DNA of 64,000 nt from Deltaproteobacteria bacterium (GTDB taxonomy: Bacteria > Desulfobacterota > Binatia > HRBIN30 > JACQVA1), in NCBI GenBank assembly GCA_016178705.1, contig JACOST010000030.1, forward strand, positions 372,001 to 436,000, given 5' to 3'. This document shows positions 46,680 to 56,291 of the stretch, one piece after another. The notes beneath the pieces were generated by a model. It was not told where the DNA came from. It was given only the letters and a program-made list of their open reading frames with translations, and searched no databases. A program made the position numbers and the translations under genes. Positions within the stretch are counted from its first letter, which is position 1, and each line of letters starts with the position of its first letter.

Positions 46680-49154
46680 ATGGACCCCATCGCCAAGGGC
46701 AACCGGATTCCGGTCAACATCGAAGACGAGATGCGGCAGTCCTACATGGACTACGCGATGTCCGTCATCATCGGCCGGGCGTTGCCCGATGCGCGCGACG
46801 GACTCAAGCCGGTGCATCACCGCGTGCTCTACGCGATGTACGATCTCGGCAACGACTACAATCGGGCGTACAAGAAATCGGCGCGTGTCGTCGGTGACGT
46901 CATCGGCAAATATCACCCGCACGGCGACACCGCGGTCTACGACACGCTGGTGCGCATGGCGCAGGACTTCTCGCTGCGCTACCCCCTGGTCGACGGCCAA
47001 GGCAACTTCGGCTCGGTCGATGGCGATGCCCCTGCGGCTATGCGTTACACCGAAGTCCGCATGGCTCGCATCGCCAGCGAGTTGCTCGCCGATCTCGATA
47101 AGGACACGGTCGACTTCGTTCCCAACTACGACGAGACATTGCGCGAGCCGGTGGTGATGCCCGCCCGCATCCCCAACCTGCTCATCAATGGCTCCTCCGG
47201 TATCGCCGTCGGCATGGCGACCAACATCCCACCGCACAACCTGGGCGAGATCGTCGATGCGTTGATCGCCTTGATCGAGAACCCAGCACTGACCGTCGCC
47301 GACTTGATGCAGTATGTTCCCGGTCCCGACTTCCCGACTGCCGGGTTTATCCACGGACGAGCGGCGATTCATGAAGCCTACCACACGGGCAAAGGCATCC
47401 TGCAGATGCGCGCCCGCGCGACGACGGAGACCAACAAGAAGACCGGCAAGATCTCAATCATCGTCACCGAGATCCCCTACCAGATCAACAAGGCTCGCTT
47501 GATCGAGCGCATGGCCGAGTTGGTGAACGACAAGAAGATCGAGGGGATCTCGGATCTGCGCGACGAGTCCGACCGCGACGGCATGCGCATTGTCATCGAG
47601 CTGCGGCGCGACGCGGTCCCCGAGATCGTCCTCAACCAGCTCTACAAACTGACGCCCATGCAGGAATCATTCGGCGTCATCATGCTCGCCATCGTCGACA
47701 ACCGGCCCAAACTGCTGAACCTCAAGGACGCGTTGCAGGTCTTTATCGGCCATCGCAAGGAGGTCGTAACCCGCCGCACCGCGTTCGAGCTGCGCAAGGC
47801 CGAGGCTCGGCTGCACATCCTCGACGGCCTCAAGATCGCGCTCGACAACCTCGATGCGGTGATCCGGCTCATCCGCGCCGCCAAGGACCCGGCCATCGCC
47901 AAGAGCGGCCTGATGCAGCAGTTCGGTCTCTCCGAGCTGCAAGCCCAGGCCATCCTCGACATGCGCCTGCAGCGCCTCACCGGGCTCGAGCGCGACAAGA
48001 TCCTCGAAGAGCGTGCCGAGGTGATCACCGAGATCGCCCGCTATAAGGAAATCCTCGGCGACGAACGCGAGGTCTACAAGATCATCGTCGCCGAGTCGCG
48101 CGAGGTGAAGGAGCGCTACGGCGATGCGCGGCGCACCGAGATCGTCGACGAGGCCACCGATATCTCCATCGAGGACATGATCGTCGAAGAGGACATGGTG
48201 GTCACCATTTCCCACGATGGCTACATCAAGCGCAACGCCGTCACCGAGTACCGCGCCCAGCGCCGTGGCGGCCGCGGGAAGATCGGCGCGACCACGAAGG
48301 ATCAGGATTTCGTCGAACACCTCTTTGTCGCCTCGACCCATTCGTACATCTTGTTCTTCACCAACAAGGGCAAGGTGTACTGGACCAAGGTGCATGAGAT
48401 CCCGCAGGGTGGGCGCACCACTCGGGGCAAGGCGATCGTCAACCTGTTGAACCTGGCCCCCAACGAAAAAATCTCCGCCTTCCTCTCGGTCCGCGAGTTC
48501 CAAGAAAATCGCTACGTCATGTTCGCCACCAAACGCGGCACGGTGAAGAAGACCGCGCTGATGGAATACGCCAACCCGCGCCGCGCCGGCATCATCGCCA
48601 TCGCGCTCGACGACGACGACGAGCTGATTCGTGTGCGTCTCTCGGAAGGCGACCAAGAGATCATCCTGTCGACACGCGAGGGCCAAGCCATCCGCTTCAA
48701 AGAGAGCGATGTCCGCCCGATGGGCCGCGGCACCCACGGCGTGCGCGGCATCACGCTCGATGATAACGACGAAGTGGTCGCGATGGACGTGGTGCAACTC
48801 GGCGCCACGCTCCTCGCCGTGGCGGAACACGGCTACGGCAAACGCACCGAGATGGACGAGTATCGGCTGACGCGACGCGGCGGCAAAGGCATCATCACGA
48901 TGAAGACCACCGACAAGACCGGTCCCGTGATCGGCGTCCGCATGGTCACCAACGACGATGACATTATGCTGATCACCGACGGCGGCAAGCTCATTCGCAC
49001 GCCGGTGCGCGGCATCTCGGTCATCGGCCGCAACACGCAAGGGGTGCGTCTGATCGACCTCACCGAAGGCGAGAAGGTCGTCGGCGTCGCCCGTCTCGCC
49101 GAAAAAGAAGAAGACGACATCGCTCAGACCCCGCCGGTTGAACCGGCATCGTGA
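46680..49154 (+). CDS. gyrA: DNA gyrase subunit A
   Basis: 824 residues. Breakage-reunion subunit. The start follows the usual pattern with [20 protein letters not shown]; the winged-helix region has [17 protein letters not shown]; the catalytic tyrosine is in [12 protein letters not shown] (Tyr123). The GyrA box QRRGGRG (about residue 527) begins the DNA-wrapping C-terminal beta-pinwheel, supporting gyrase rather than ParC. The Ser/Asp positions known for quinolone resistance lie in the region [19 protein letters not shown]; the Ser/Thr position before is occupied by the -GDT- stretch. Converges with the antitoxin gene. Confidence 0.97.
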   Translation: MDPIAKGNRIPVNIEDEMRQSYMDYAMSVIIGRALPDARDGLKPVHHRVLYAMYDLGNDYNRAYKKSARVVGDVIGKYHPHGDTAVYDTLVRMAQDFSLRYPLVDGQGNFGSVDGDAPAAMRYTEVRMARIASELLADLDKDTVDFVPNYDETLREPVVMPARIPNLLINGSSGIAVGMATNIPPHNLGEIVDALIALIENPALTVADLMQYVPGPDFPTAGFIHGRAAIHEAYHTGKGILQMRARATTETNKKTGKISIIVTEIPYQINKARLIERMAELVNDKKIEGISDLRDESDRDGMRIVIELRRDAVPEIVLNQLYKLTPMQESFGVIMLAIVDNRPKLLNLKDALQVFIGHRKEVVTRRTAFELRKAEARLHILDGLKIALDNLDAVIRLIRAAKDPAIAKSGLMQQFGLSELQAQAILDMRLQRLTGLERDKILEERAEVITEIARYKEILGDEREVYKIIVAESREVKERYGDARRTEIVDEATDISIEDMIVEEDMVVTISHDGYIKRNAVTEYRAQRRGGRGKIGATTKDQDFVEHLFVASTHSYILFFTNKGKVYWTKVHEIPQGGRTTRGKAIVNLLNLAPNEKISAFLSVREFQENRYVMFATKRGTVKKTALMEYANPRRAGIIAIALDDDDELIRVRLSEGDQEIILSTREGQAIRFKESDVRPMGRGTHGVRGITLDDNDEVVAMDVVQLGATLLAVAEHGYGKRTEMDEYRLTRRGGKGIITMKTTDKTGPVIGVRMVTNDDDIMLITDGGKLIRTPVRGISVIGRNTQGVRLIDLTEGEKVVGVARLAEKEEDDIAQTPPVEPAS

Positions 49155-49157
49155 GAC

Positions 49158-49436
49158 CTACGCCGCTCGTCGTTTCGGTTTGCGCTCGCGCCGTGACACC
49201 GCTCGCTCGACGGCGTCGAGCGACTGACCGCCACCCTGTGCCGCGCCGCGATCGATGAGCGCGCCGAGGCGCGGGTGATGCGCTATCAGGAAGGCCTCCA
49301 GATCATCGTTCTCTCCCAGCGCAACGAGCGCTGCACACGGCCGCCCGTTCTTTGTGATGATGACAGGCCCCTGCGGTAGCGTCTTGATCATCTCGCTCAA
49401 CCGCTCCCTCACTACCCGGACCGATTCAATTTTCAT
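49158..49436 (-). CDS. Phd/YefM-type antitoxin
   Basis: 92 residues from the ATG at 49436, four bases overlapping the stop of the toxin gene. The DNA-binding half is of the Phd/YefM kind: MKIESVRVVRERLSEMIKTL and GPVIITKNGRPCAALVAL. The disordered C-terminal part would wrap the toxin. Its order after the toxin is the reverse of the most common relBE/yefM-yoeB arrangement, as in HigBA-type loci. Confidence 0.8.
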   Translation of the reverse strand: MKIESVRVVRERLSEMIKTLPQGPVIITKNGRPCAALVALGENDDLEAFLIAHHPRLGALIDRGAAQGGGQSLDAVERAVSRRERKPKRRAA

Positions 49437-49732
49437 AAGGTGTACTCCTTGCCTGCCACGATGAGAGCGTTGCCGCGTTTGCGACCAACCACGGTGATCC
49501 ACACTTCCATTTCCACCACCCGGTAGAACACCCGTAGATCCTCAAGCCGCAGCTCGTAGTCGGCCAGAGCGCTGGTCCGACGCAGGCGAAACTTGTTGCG
49601 GGTCTCGATCAAGGGGTCGTTGTCGACCAGATGTCGGCGGATTCCGTCGGTGACCATTCTTTGCTCGCGAACCGGCAGCCGTCCGAGGTGATCAAGCGCC
49701 TGCGGCTTGAAGAGGATGACCCGCCGAGCCAT
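49433..49732 (-). CDS. RelE/ParE-family toxin
   Basis: 99 residues, short basic protein of the RelE/ParE fold: VILFKPQALDHLGRLPVREQ, RLRRTSALADYELRLEDLRV and FYRVVEMEVWITVVGRKRGN, with the C-terminal GKEYTL. The family cleaves mRNA on the ribosome (RelE) or poisons gyrase (ParE); this sequence alone does not decide which. It precedes its antitoxin with a 4-base ATGA overlap. Confidence 0.82.
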   Translation of the reverse strand: MARRVILFKPQALDHLGRLPVREQRMVTDGIRRHLVDNDPLIETRNKFRLRRTSALADYELRLEDLRVFYRVVEMEVWITVVGRKRGNALIVAGKEYTL

Positions 49733-49907
49733 TCAAGCGACGTTGTAGCGCCGATTGGCGCTACAAGCTATCCGGTGTTGGCTTCCTCTCCTGTCGGGAC
49801 TAAGACATGCCCGCATGCGAATCATCGCTCGACACGCCAGATCGATATTGCGAACGAGTGAAACGTCCGTTCGGCCCGCCTACACCTTCGATCCGCCGCG
49901 CCAAGCG

Positions 49908-50633
49908 ATGGGGGCGGCTATCGTCATCCTGCTTTTCTTGACCTCGTTTGCGCACGCCGGTGCCGCACCGTCGCTCGCGGCCACTCCCCACCAGCGGCGT
50001 ACGCTGGCGGCCGATAGCGGCTGGATAAAATTGTGGGACACGGCGTGGTGGATCACGCTGCGCGCCACACCCGCCGGGGTACCGCTCGCTCGGATCGAGT
50101 ACCACGCACGATTTGCTGACGATCACGATCCGCGCACTCTCGCTGGTCACTGGGACGTAGATGGCGAGGACCGCAACGGTTTTACCGGGCGCGTCCCGGT
50201 CACGTGCGCCACGCGGCCCGATTACGATCGGCGCTTGCGTGTGAAGGTGCGCGTGGTCGATGTCAACGACACTGCCAGCGACTGGGTCGATATGGTTTTC
50301 CCGGCCACCGAGTCGAGCGGCGACGACAGTGCACCGCCGCTCACTGCCGAGCCCAGCACCGAACGCCGGAGCGAATCGCTCGGAACCGTCCAGATCATTG
50401 CGAACGACGACATGACGATCGCCGACGCGAAGGCTGCGTTGCAGCGCCGGGCGCGCGACAAGGGCGGCGATGCCGCCATCGGCTTTCGTCTGGTTGAGAC
50501 CACCGGCAATCGCGTCACCTTTGCGGCCGATGTCATCCGTTACGTCGACGTGCCGGCGACGCCAACGCCAGCACGCACCGGCACTGCGCCCGACCGCGTG
50601 CTAGCTGAGTTGGCGATGCCCGGCGCGCGGTGA
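49908..50633 (+). CDS. Secreted protein of unknown function
   Basis: 241 residues from the ATG at 49908, selected for the signal peptide (AAIVILLFLTSFAHAGAAPS); an ORF start at 49755 is upstream of it and unlikely. The middle (LWDTAWWITLRATPAGVPLA, HWDVDGEDRNGFTG, VTCATRPDYDRRLRVKVRVV) suggests a beta-sandwich. The C-terminal part (SLGTVQIIANDDMTIADAKA, RRARDKGGDAAIGFRLVETT) resembles small stress-related YbjQ/heavy-metal-associated domains only in outline. The gene is flanked by a toxin gene (divergent) and a transporter (convergent). Function unknown. Confidence 0.65.
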   Translation: MGAAIVILLFLTSFAHAGAAPSLAATPHQRRTLAADSGWIKLWDTAWWITLRATPAGVPLARIEYHARFADDHDPRTLAGHWDVDGEDRNGFTGRVPVTCATRPDYDRRLRVKVRVVDVNDTASDWVDMVFPATESSGDDSAPPLTAEPSTERRSESLGTVQIIANDDMTIADAKAALQRRARDKGGDAAIGFRLVETTGNRVTFAADVIRYVDVPATPTPARTGTAPDRVLAELAMPGAR

Positions 50634-50655
50634 CGAAGGCGTCGGTGCTCTCCGT

Positions 50656-51873
50656 TCACGGCGTACCCAGCAAGAGCATTCCAACCATCAACGTAAACAC
50701 CGTCAGCGGCACGCCGACCAGCATGTAGGTGAGCGGACGGATCTCGACGCCACGCCGGCGCGCGGCTTCGATCACGATCAGATTGGCGACCGAACCAGGG
50801 ATCGTCAGATTTCCCGCCAACGTACTGCTCAGCGCCAGCAGCAACCACGCGTGGGTTGCGTTGGGGAACATCGGGACGACTCGCTTCAGCAGCAGCACTG
50901 CGGGGACGTTGCTGACCACGTTCGAGAGCGCGACACTCGCAGCCGTAAACCAGACGTCGGATACCAGGGCCGGCGATGACTGCAACTGCACGCGCAGCCA
51001 GGCGTCGAGGCCGCCGTGTTCCAAGCCACCGACGACGACGAACAACCCCGCGAACAGCACCAGCAACTCCCAATCGATCAGCGCGAACACTTTCGCCGGC
51101 TTGACCCGCCGCGTGAACAGCATCCACGCGGCGGCGGCCGCCGAGCTGAAGGCGATGGGCGCGCCGGCGATCAATGTGCCAAGCAGCAACACCGTGATCG
51201 CTCCGTTTTTCAGCGCCAGCCAGCGGTGCACGCGCACGATCGAACGCCGCGGGGGCGATGCAGGCACTCCGGTGGTCAAGTCGCGCCGAAACATCAGCGC
51301 GATCAATCCGTACGCGATGGCCAGTCCAACCAACGCCGGCAGCCACAACGCTCCGGCGAAGGAACGGTAAGGAATTCCCGACAGACTCCCGATGATCATA
51401 TTCTGCGGATTGCCGGTGATTGTCGCGACACTGCCGATGTTAGCCGCTGTGGCGAGTGCGATCAGATACGGGACCGGCTTGCGCTCGAGTGCGCGCAGTA
51501 CGTCGAGCAGCAGTGGCGCGAGTACGATGCACACCACGTCGTTGACGAAGCAGGCCGACAGCACGCCCGCCAGCAGCACCACGACGGCCAATAGCTGGTA
51601 CGGTCCGGCCGCGCGGCGCAGCACCAGGTCGGCGACGAGGCGAAACGCTCCCGACAATCGAAGGCACGCCGCCACGATCATCATCGAGAACAACAGTACC
51701 AAGGTGGGGAAGTCGATGGCCGTGAGCAACCGATCGGCCGGCAGCGCGCCGGATCCCACCATACAGACCGCGCCGATGAACGCCGCGCTGGTGCGATAGA
51801 CGCGAAAGCCCGGCAACTCGCCGATGACGAGGACGAGGTACGTAGCGGCGAAGATGATCAGGGCGACAGTCAT
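50656..51873 (-). CDS. Anion transporter (ArsB/NhaD-SLC13-like ion transporter)
   Basis: 405 residues and about ten to eleven hydrophobic helices. Key segments: TLVLLFSMMIVAACLRLSGA, FVNDVVCIVLAPLLLDVLRA, TAANIGSVATITGNPQNMII (the substrate-binding loop of the IT superfamily) and DWELLVLFAGLFVVVGGLEH, then NVVSNVPAVLLLKRVVPMF, giving two pseudosymmetric halves. It belongs to the ion transporter (ArsB/YbiR/CitM) superfamily in the inner membrane; the ion, such as arsenite, Na+/H+ or a dicarboxylate, cannot be told. Confidence 0.88.
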   Translation of the reverse strand: MTVALIIFAATYLVLVIGELPGFRVYRTSAAFIGAVCMVGSGALPADRLLTAIDFPTLVLLFSMMIVAACLRLSGAFRLVADLVLRRAAGPYQLLAVVVLLAGVLSACFVNDVVCIVLAPLLLDVLRALERKPVPYLIALATAANIGSVATITGNPQNMIIGSLSGIPYRSFAGALWLPALVGLAIAYGLIALMFRRDLTTGVPASPPRRSIVRVHRWLALKNGAITVLLLGTLIAGAPIAFSSAAAAAWMLFTRRVKPAKVFALIDWELLVLFAGLFVVVGGLEHGGLDAWLRVQLQSSPALVSDVWFTAASVALSNVVSNVPAVLLLKRVVPMFPNATHAWLLLALSSTLAGNLTIPGSVANLIVIEAARRRGVEIRPLTYMLVGVPLTVFTLMVGMLLLGTP

Positions 51874-51885
51874 GCATCAGTGGGA

Positions 51886-51904
51886 CACAGGCAAGATGCC
51901 TGTG
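51886..51904. repeat. Short dispersed palindrome
   Basis: CACAGGCA (51886-51893) and TGCCTGTG (51897-51904) form an 8-bp hairpin with a 3-base loop. It is followed by gattcttcgccttcggctcagaacg, a second motif of the kind that occurs repeatedly in intergenic spaces of uncultured deltaproteobacterial genomes (recalled, not searched). It lies in the gap between the divergent transporter and UbiA genes. Confidence 0.45.
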
Positions 51905-51991
51905 CCACCATCAACAGAGCGGAGTGAAACAGGCGGAGTGAGGGAGAGATTCTTCGCCTTCGGCTCAGAACGACAGCTTGCGGGCCACGGC

Positions 51992-52987
51992 TCAAAAGAG
52001 GCGGCCTGGAAGGATCAGATTGAGCACCAAGCCGAGGATGAACAACCCGCCGGCGAGCTTGGTGAGGTAGAACGCCGCCGCCACGTACCACAGTGGCCAC
52101 ACCGGAAAATTCTTCGGCGGCGCGTCCGGCTTCGGCTGCGAGTAGATTTTCAATACGCGGAACAGCCGCGGCAGCGAGAACACTACTAACAAGGTCCACA
52201 CGCCGAGCGTGCCCGCAGCGACCATGCCGAGCACGACGAAGTAGAACGCGATCATCAGCGCCATCGTCGCGTAACGAGCGGTGTCGTAGCCGAGAATCAC
52301 AGGCAACGTGTGGATGCCCTTGACCTTGTCCAACTCGAACTTGTCGAGATGTTTGCCCATCAGCACGGTCATGACCACGATGGCGTATGGGATCGACGCG
52401 ACAAACACCCACGCGGGAATGTTGCCGGCGGTGACATAGTAGGTGCCGCCAGTCATCAGCGGGCCCCATACTAGGAAGACGCCGATCTCGCCGAGTCCGA
52501 TGTGCTTCAACCGGATCGGCGGCGCGACGTAGAAAAAACTGATGAAGAAGCCGAGACCCGCAAACACCACCACCGGCCAGCCGCGCAATGAGACGAGATA
52601 CGCGGCGATCACCACGTCGATGAAGTTCACCAACAGGATCGCGTTGCGCAGGGTCGCCTTGGTGACTAGGCCCGAGAGAATCGGATGCGGCGCATAGAGC
52701 GCGCGCGGATAGTCGGCCGTGTCGACGCCGCCGGAGAGGTCGTAGTAGTCGTTGATCATGTTGTTGGCGGCGTGCGCCAGCAACAGCCCGGTGGTCGCTA
52801 ACAGAAACGGCGTCCAACTGAACGACCCGGCTGCGGCCGCGAGCAGCCCGCCGATGAGCGCCGACGTCAGCGTCATCGAAAACACTGCGGCGCGCACGAT
52901 GATGAGCCACTTGGAGACCGGATCCATCTCCTTGTCTTTGGAGAGGTTCGCGGTCTGAATCACTTCGATCCAGTTTTGCACGACCAT
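51992..52987 (-). CDS. UbiA-family prenyltransferase (MenA-like)
   Basis: 331 residues, nine hydrophobic helices. The first Asp-rich motif HAANNMINDYYDLSGGVDT and the second LMGKHLDKFELDKVKGIHTL (with DxxxD) are present, as expected for UbiA superfamily enzymes that transfer a polyprenyl group to an aromatic acceptor. The NDYYDxxxGVDT form is typical of 1,4-dihydroxy-2-naphthoate octaprenyltransferases (MenA), so a menaquinone role is likely; no other men genes are nearby. Confidence 0.85.
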   Translation of the reverse strand: MVVQNWIEVIQTANLSKDKEMDPVSKWLIIVRAAVFSMTLTSALIGGLLAAAAGSFSWTPFLLATTGLLLAHAANNMINDYYDLSGGVDTADYPRALYAPHPILSGLVTKATLRNAILLVNFIDVVIAAYLVSLRGWPVVVFAGLGFFISFFYVAPPIRLKHIGLGEIGVFLVWGPLMTGGTYYVTAGNIPAWVFVASIPYAIVVMTVLMGKHLDKFELDKVKGIHTLPVILGYDTARYATMALMIAFYFVVLGMVAAGTLGVWTLLVVFSLPRLFRVLKIYSQPKPDAPPKNFPVWPLWYVAAAFYLTKLAGGLFILGLVLNLILPGRLF

Positions 52988-53114
52988 GGCTGATCCTCCG
53001 CCGGGCTTGGGCTGTGATGATGGCTAGGTTTATCACCGCCACCCCGTCGGTCAACCGCATCGCTCTAACCAGCGGGGTTGTTCTCGCCGGGGCGGAGAGG
53101 ATAGAAGATCGCCG

Positions 53115-54230
53115 ATGGCGAAACAGTCCTTCAGCTACGACGAAGCCGGCGTCGAAACGCTGCAGGTCCACGGCGGCCTGCGCGAACTCGCCGATTGGAT
53201 TGGCAAGACCTTCGAGTTCAACGCCGTCCGGCCGCAGTTGCCGCTCGGCTACTTTGCCAACGTGCTGCCCCTGACGCCCGAGATCGGTCTCGCGATCTCC
53301 ACCGATGGCGTCGGCACTAAGTTGCTGGTGGCGCAAGAGCTGGAGCGCTACGACACCGTCGGCATCGACTGCGTGGCGATGAATGCCAACGACATCCTCT
53401 GCGTCGGCGCGCGCCCGATTTCGCTGGTCGACTACATCGCTGTGCAGCAGGCGAACCCAAACTTCTTGGGCGAGATCGCCAAGGGTTTCTACGAAGGCGC
53501 GTGTCGAGCGTGCATCAACATCCCCGGCGGCGAAGTCGCGCAGGTGCGCGAGATGCTCCACGGTGCGCGCAGCGGCTACGCGTTCGACCTCGTCGGCACC
53601 TGCATCGGCACGGTGCATCCGGCGCGCGTTTTGATCGGGCAGGACGTGCGCCGTGGCGATGTGGTGGTCGGCATCGCGAGTAGCGGTATTCACAGCAACG
53701 GATTCACGCTCGCGCGTCGCGTGCTGTTCGAACAGGCGAAACTGCGCGCCACCGATCACGTTACCGGGCTGGCGCGCTCGGTGGGCGAAGAGTTGCTCAT
53801 CCCCACGCACATCTACGTGCGCGAAGTGCTGCAGATGCTCGACGCCAACCTGGCGATCAAAGCGATGATCCATGTGACCGGCGATGGCTTCCTCAACCTC
53901 ACGCGAGTCGCGGCCCCGGTGGGGTTCGTGATTGATGCGCTGCTTGATGTGCCGCCGATCTTTCCAGTCATCCAGAGCCATGGCGGGCTCGACGATGCGG
54001 AGATGTTCCGGGTCTACAACATGGGCGTCGGCTTCTGCGTCGTCGTCGATCCGAAGGATGCGCCTCGCGTGGTCGAGAGCGCGCAGCACGAAGGCAAGCA
54101 CGCCGCGCCCATCGGCTACGCCGTCGCTGATCCCGAGCGGCACATTTGGATTTCGCCGCGTGGGCTGGTGAGTCGTGACGACGTGTTCACTCGGACCGCT
54201 GCCACACCACCACCGCGAATCGTCGCGTGA
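53115..54230 (+). CDS. purM: Phosphoribosylformylglycinamidine cyclo-ligase
   Basis: 371 residues. AIR synthetase, the fifth step of purine synthesis: ATP-dependent cyclisation of FGAM. Visible marks: FSYDEAGVETLQVHGGLREL, the motif ISTDGVGTKLLVAQELERYD, DCVAMNANDILCVGARPISL (ATP/metal binding), and GIASSGIHSNGFTLARRVLF. The ending GFCVVVDPKDAPRVVE matches the C-terminal AIRS_C domain. A stand-alone gene without neighbouring pur genes. Confidence 0.94.
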   Translation: MAKQSFSYDEAGVETLQVHGGLRELADWIGKTFEFNAVRPQLPLGYFANVLPLTPEIGLAISTDGVGTKLLVAQELERYDTVGIDCVAMNANDILCVGARPISLVDYIAVQQANPNFLGEIAKGFYEGACRACINIPGGEVAQVREMLHGARSGYAFDLVGTCIGTVHPARVLIGQDVRRGDVVVGIASSGIHSNGFTLARRVLFEQAKLRATDHVTGLARSVGEELLIPTHIYVREVLQMLDANLAIKAMIHVTGDGFLNLTRVAAPVGFVIDALLDVPPIFPVIQSHGGLDDAEMFRVYNMGVGFCVVVDPKDAPRVVESAQHEGKHAAPIGYAVADPERHIWISPRGLVSRDDVFTRTAATPPPRIVA

Positions 54231-54244
54231 ACCTCCGCGTGAAT

Positions 54245-54300
54245 CTCTGGTGGAACAGGCTTGCAGTCTGTTGCGCGCCGGCAAAGCGCCGGTGCCACCG
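54245..54300. repeat. Dispersed repeat-like spacer
   Basis: The 81-base gap between purM and ilvA contains ggtggaacaggcttgcagtctgttg followed by gcgccggcaaagcgccgg. Its form (GGCTTGCAGTCTGTT-type) resembles the dispersed tract at 51886 and is unlike the coding GC pattern on either side. Low certainty. Confidence 0.3.
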
Positions 54301-54312
54301 GTACAGTGAACC

Positions 54313-55530
54313 ATGAGCGCTGTGCGCATTTCCCTTGATCAGATCCGAGCCGCGCGCGAACGCGCGGCCGGCATCGTGAAGGTGACGCCGCTGGATCTCA
54401 GCGCGACCTTCAGCGCGCTGTGTCAGCGTCAGATCCATCTCAAACTGGAGAACCTGCAGAAGACCGGCTCCTTCAAAGTTCGCGGCGCGCTCAACAAGAT
54501 TCAACTGCTCGATGAAGCAACGCGCACGCGCGGTGTCGTGACCGCGTCGGCGGGCAATCACGCGCAAGGTGTCGCCTATGCCGCGCAACGCGCGGGGGTG
54601 CCGGTCACGGTCGTGATGCCCGAGACCGCGTCGTTCAGTAAGGTCACGGCGACCAGCGGCTACGGCGCGCAGGTGGTGCTCGCCGGCCGCGACTATAGCG
54701 AGGCGTACGCGAAGGCCATCGAACTCGCCGCGCAACAACACGCGGCGTTCGTCCATGCCTTCGACGATCGCGAGGTGATTGCGGGCCAAGGAACGCTGGG
54801 GCTCGAACTGCTCGAACAGCTTTCCGATGTCGATACGGTCGTGGTACCCGTCGGTGGCGGCGGATTGCTGGCCGGCATGGTCTCGGCGCTGCGCGGCGCC
54901 GGTTCGCGTGCCCGGATCATCGGCGTGCAAGCAGCCGGCGCGTCATCGCTGGTGCCGAGTTTGCGATCCGGGACGCGGGTCGAGCTGGCCGCGGTCGACA
55001 CCATCGCTGATGGCCTGGCAACCCGTGCGATCGGTGCGATCCCGTTCGACATCATTCGTTCAGGCATCGACGATGCGGTCGAAGTCAGCGACGCCGAGAT
55101 CGCCGACGCGGTGCTGCTGCTGCTGGAGCGCGCGAAGACCGTTGTCGAGGGTGCCGGCGCGGTTGGACTGGCCGCGTGTCTTGCCGGTCGGTTGCCGGCA
55201 CCGGCGGCAAAGGTTGCGGTACTCATCACCGGCGGCAACATCGACACCAACCTGCTCGACCGCATCATCAACCTCGGGCTGGTGGAAGAGGGCCGCCTCT
55301 TTCGATTCACCACGCGCCTCGCCGATCGCCCCGGTGAATTGCAGCGACTGGTCACCTGCATCGCAGCGTGTCGCGCCAACATCCATCAGATCAGTCACGA
55401 GCGCGCCCAGCCCGGGTTGGCGCTGACGCAAGCCTCGGTCACGCTCGAACTCGAAACCCGCGGTCGCGAGCACATCGCGGAGATCGAGCGGGGGCTGGCC
55501 AAAGCCGGCTTTGATGTCGATAGGCGGTAA
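54313..55530 (+). CDS. ilvA: Threonine ammonia-lyase with ACT domain
   Basis: 405 residues. PLP enzyme converting threonine to 2-oxobutanoate, entry to isoleucine synthesis. The PLP lysine is in LQKTGSFKVRGALNKI (Lys55); phosphate loop VVPVGGGGLLAGMVSAL; serine-rich VTASAGNHAQGVAYAA also matches. The C-terminal ACT-like domain (about 330-405: LADRPGELQRLVTCIAACRA, ISHERAQPGLALTQ) is short, as in the catabolic/TdcB-ACT type (~400 residues), so degradation rather than purely biosynthetic use is possible. Downstream are the convergent VapBC genes. Confidence 0.9.
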   Translation: MSAVRISLDQIRAARERAAGIVKVTPLDLSATFSALCQRQIHLKLENLQKTGSFKVRGALNKIQLLDEATRTRGVVTASAGNHAQGVAYAAQRAGVPVTVVMPETASFSKVTATSGYGAQVVLAGRDYSEAYAKAIELAAQQHAAFVHAFDDREVIAGQGTLGLELLEQLSDVDTVVVPVGGGGLLAGMVSALRGAGSRARIIGVQAAGASSLVPSLRSGTRVELAAVDTIADGLATRAIGAIPFDIIRSGIDDAVEVSDAEIADAVLLLLERAKTVVEGAGAVGLAACLAGRLPAPAAKVAVLITGGNIDTNLLDRIINLGLVEEGRLFRFTTRLADRPGELQRLVTCIAACRANIHQISHERAQPGLALTQASVTLELETRGREHIAEIERGLAKAGFDVDRR

Positions 55531-55548
55531 GCGGTTCGCAGCTGCGAC

Positions 55549-55929
55549 TCACACCCGCAGCTTCTTCACGTCGCGCATCGGGTAGTGGCGCAGATTCCGA
55601 CTGCACAGCGTTAGACCGTTTGCGTGCGCCGCCGCGGCGATCAGGGCGTCCGCAATCTCGACGCTGTGCGATCGCCCAAACGTCAGGCAATAGCTGCCGG
55701 CTTTCCGCCCGACGCGCTCGTCGATCTCGACGCAATGCAGGACGCGTTGAATGTCGGCGATGACGAACTCCTCGCGCGGGCGAATGCCGGCGTACACTTC
55801 GGCGATCGAGACCGGCGTCCAGCCGAGAAAATCCCCGGCCGCGTCGCGGGCGGCTAGCCACTCGACGATCGCCTCGGTGCCGCGCAACCACTCAATGATG
55901 ATGTCGCTGTCGAGAAGATACTTGGCCAC
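55549..55929 (-). CDS. vapC: VapC-type PIN-domain toxin ribonuclease
   Basis: 126 residues, GTG start at 55929. PIN domain: AKYLLDSDIIIEWLRGTEAI with the first catalytic Asp, VSIAEVYAGIR with the conserved Glu, and SVEIADALIAAAAHANGLTL with the third and fourth acidic positions. It cleaves specific tRNA or rRNA in characterised systems. The gene overlaps the 3' end of the VapB antitoxin gene by 38 bases, so translation is coupled. Confidence 0.87.
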   Translation of the reverse strand: MAKYLLDSDIIIEWLRGTEAIVEWLAARDAAGDFLGWTPVSIAEVYAGIRPREEFVIADIQRVLHCVEIDERVGRKAGSYCLTFGRSHSVEIADALIAAAAHANGLTLCSRNLRHYPMRDVKKLRV

Positions 55930-56191
55930 GTCGTCTCGCTACCGATCGCTGCGGACGCTCCGAGCGGCGCAAGTTGCGCACGTACGCGTACGAATCGGTC
56001 ATGTCGTCACGCTCCGCCCAGATCCCCGCCATCTGGCGGATCACGGCGGAGCGATCCTCGACGGCTCGTCCTCCGTACGTGGCGGCCACGGCCTCGCGGA
56101 CCAATTCGGAGATCGTTGTCCGACGGCGACGGCTCTCAGCCGCCAGGCGCCGGGCGCTGTCTTCGTCCAAGTACAACTGGGTCCTTTTCAT
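55892..56191 (-). CDS. vapB: VapB-type antitoxin (ribbon-helix-helix)
   Basis: 99 residues from the ATG at 56191. The N-terminal ribbon-helix-helix DNA-binding part is MKRTQLYLDEDSARRLAAES, followed by RRRRTTISELVREAVAATYG. The middle WAERDDMTDSYAYVRNLRRS is the likely toxin-contact strand and the C-terminus is basic and probably unstructured. The longer ORF that starts at 56293 is not conserved. It is upstream of and overlaps vapC. Confidence 0.8.
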   Translation of the reverse strand: MKRTQLYLDEDSARRLAAESRRRRTTISELVREAVAATYGGRAVEDRSAVIRQMAGIWAERDDMTDSYAYVRNLRRSERPQRSVARRRGQVSSRQRHHH

Positions 56192-56291
56192 CGGCGATGT
56201 ATAACATACATCGCCACACGAGCAAAGCATCTTGATCGACTGTCTGGGCGATCGTTCCCCTGCTGCGCGCTTTCGGCTAAGGGTCGAGACC

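Noticed and set aside
47667-49040. 457-codon minus-strand ORF opposite gyrA
   Set aside because: No motif, strong GC-shadow composition, antisense to gyrA.
51870-54329. 819-codon minus-strand ORF
   Set aside because: It spans purM on the opposite strand and runs out of frame through the ubiA-like gene; composition is typical of shadow frames.
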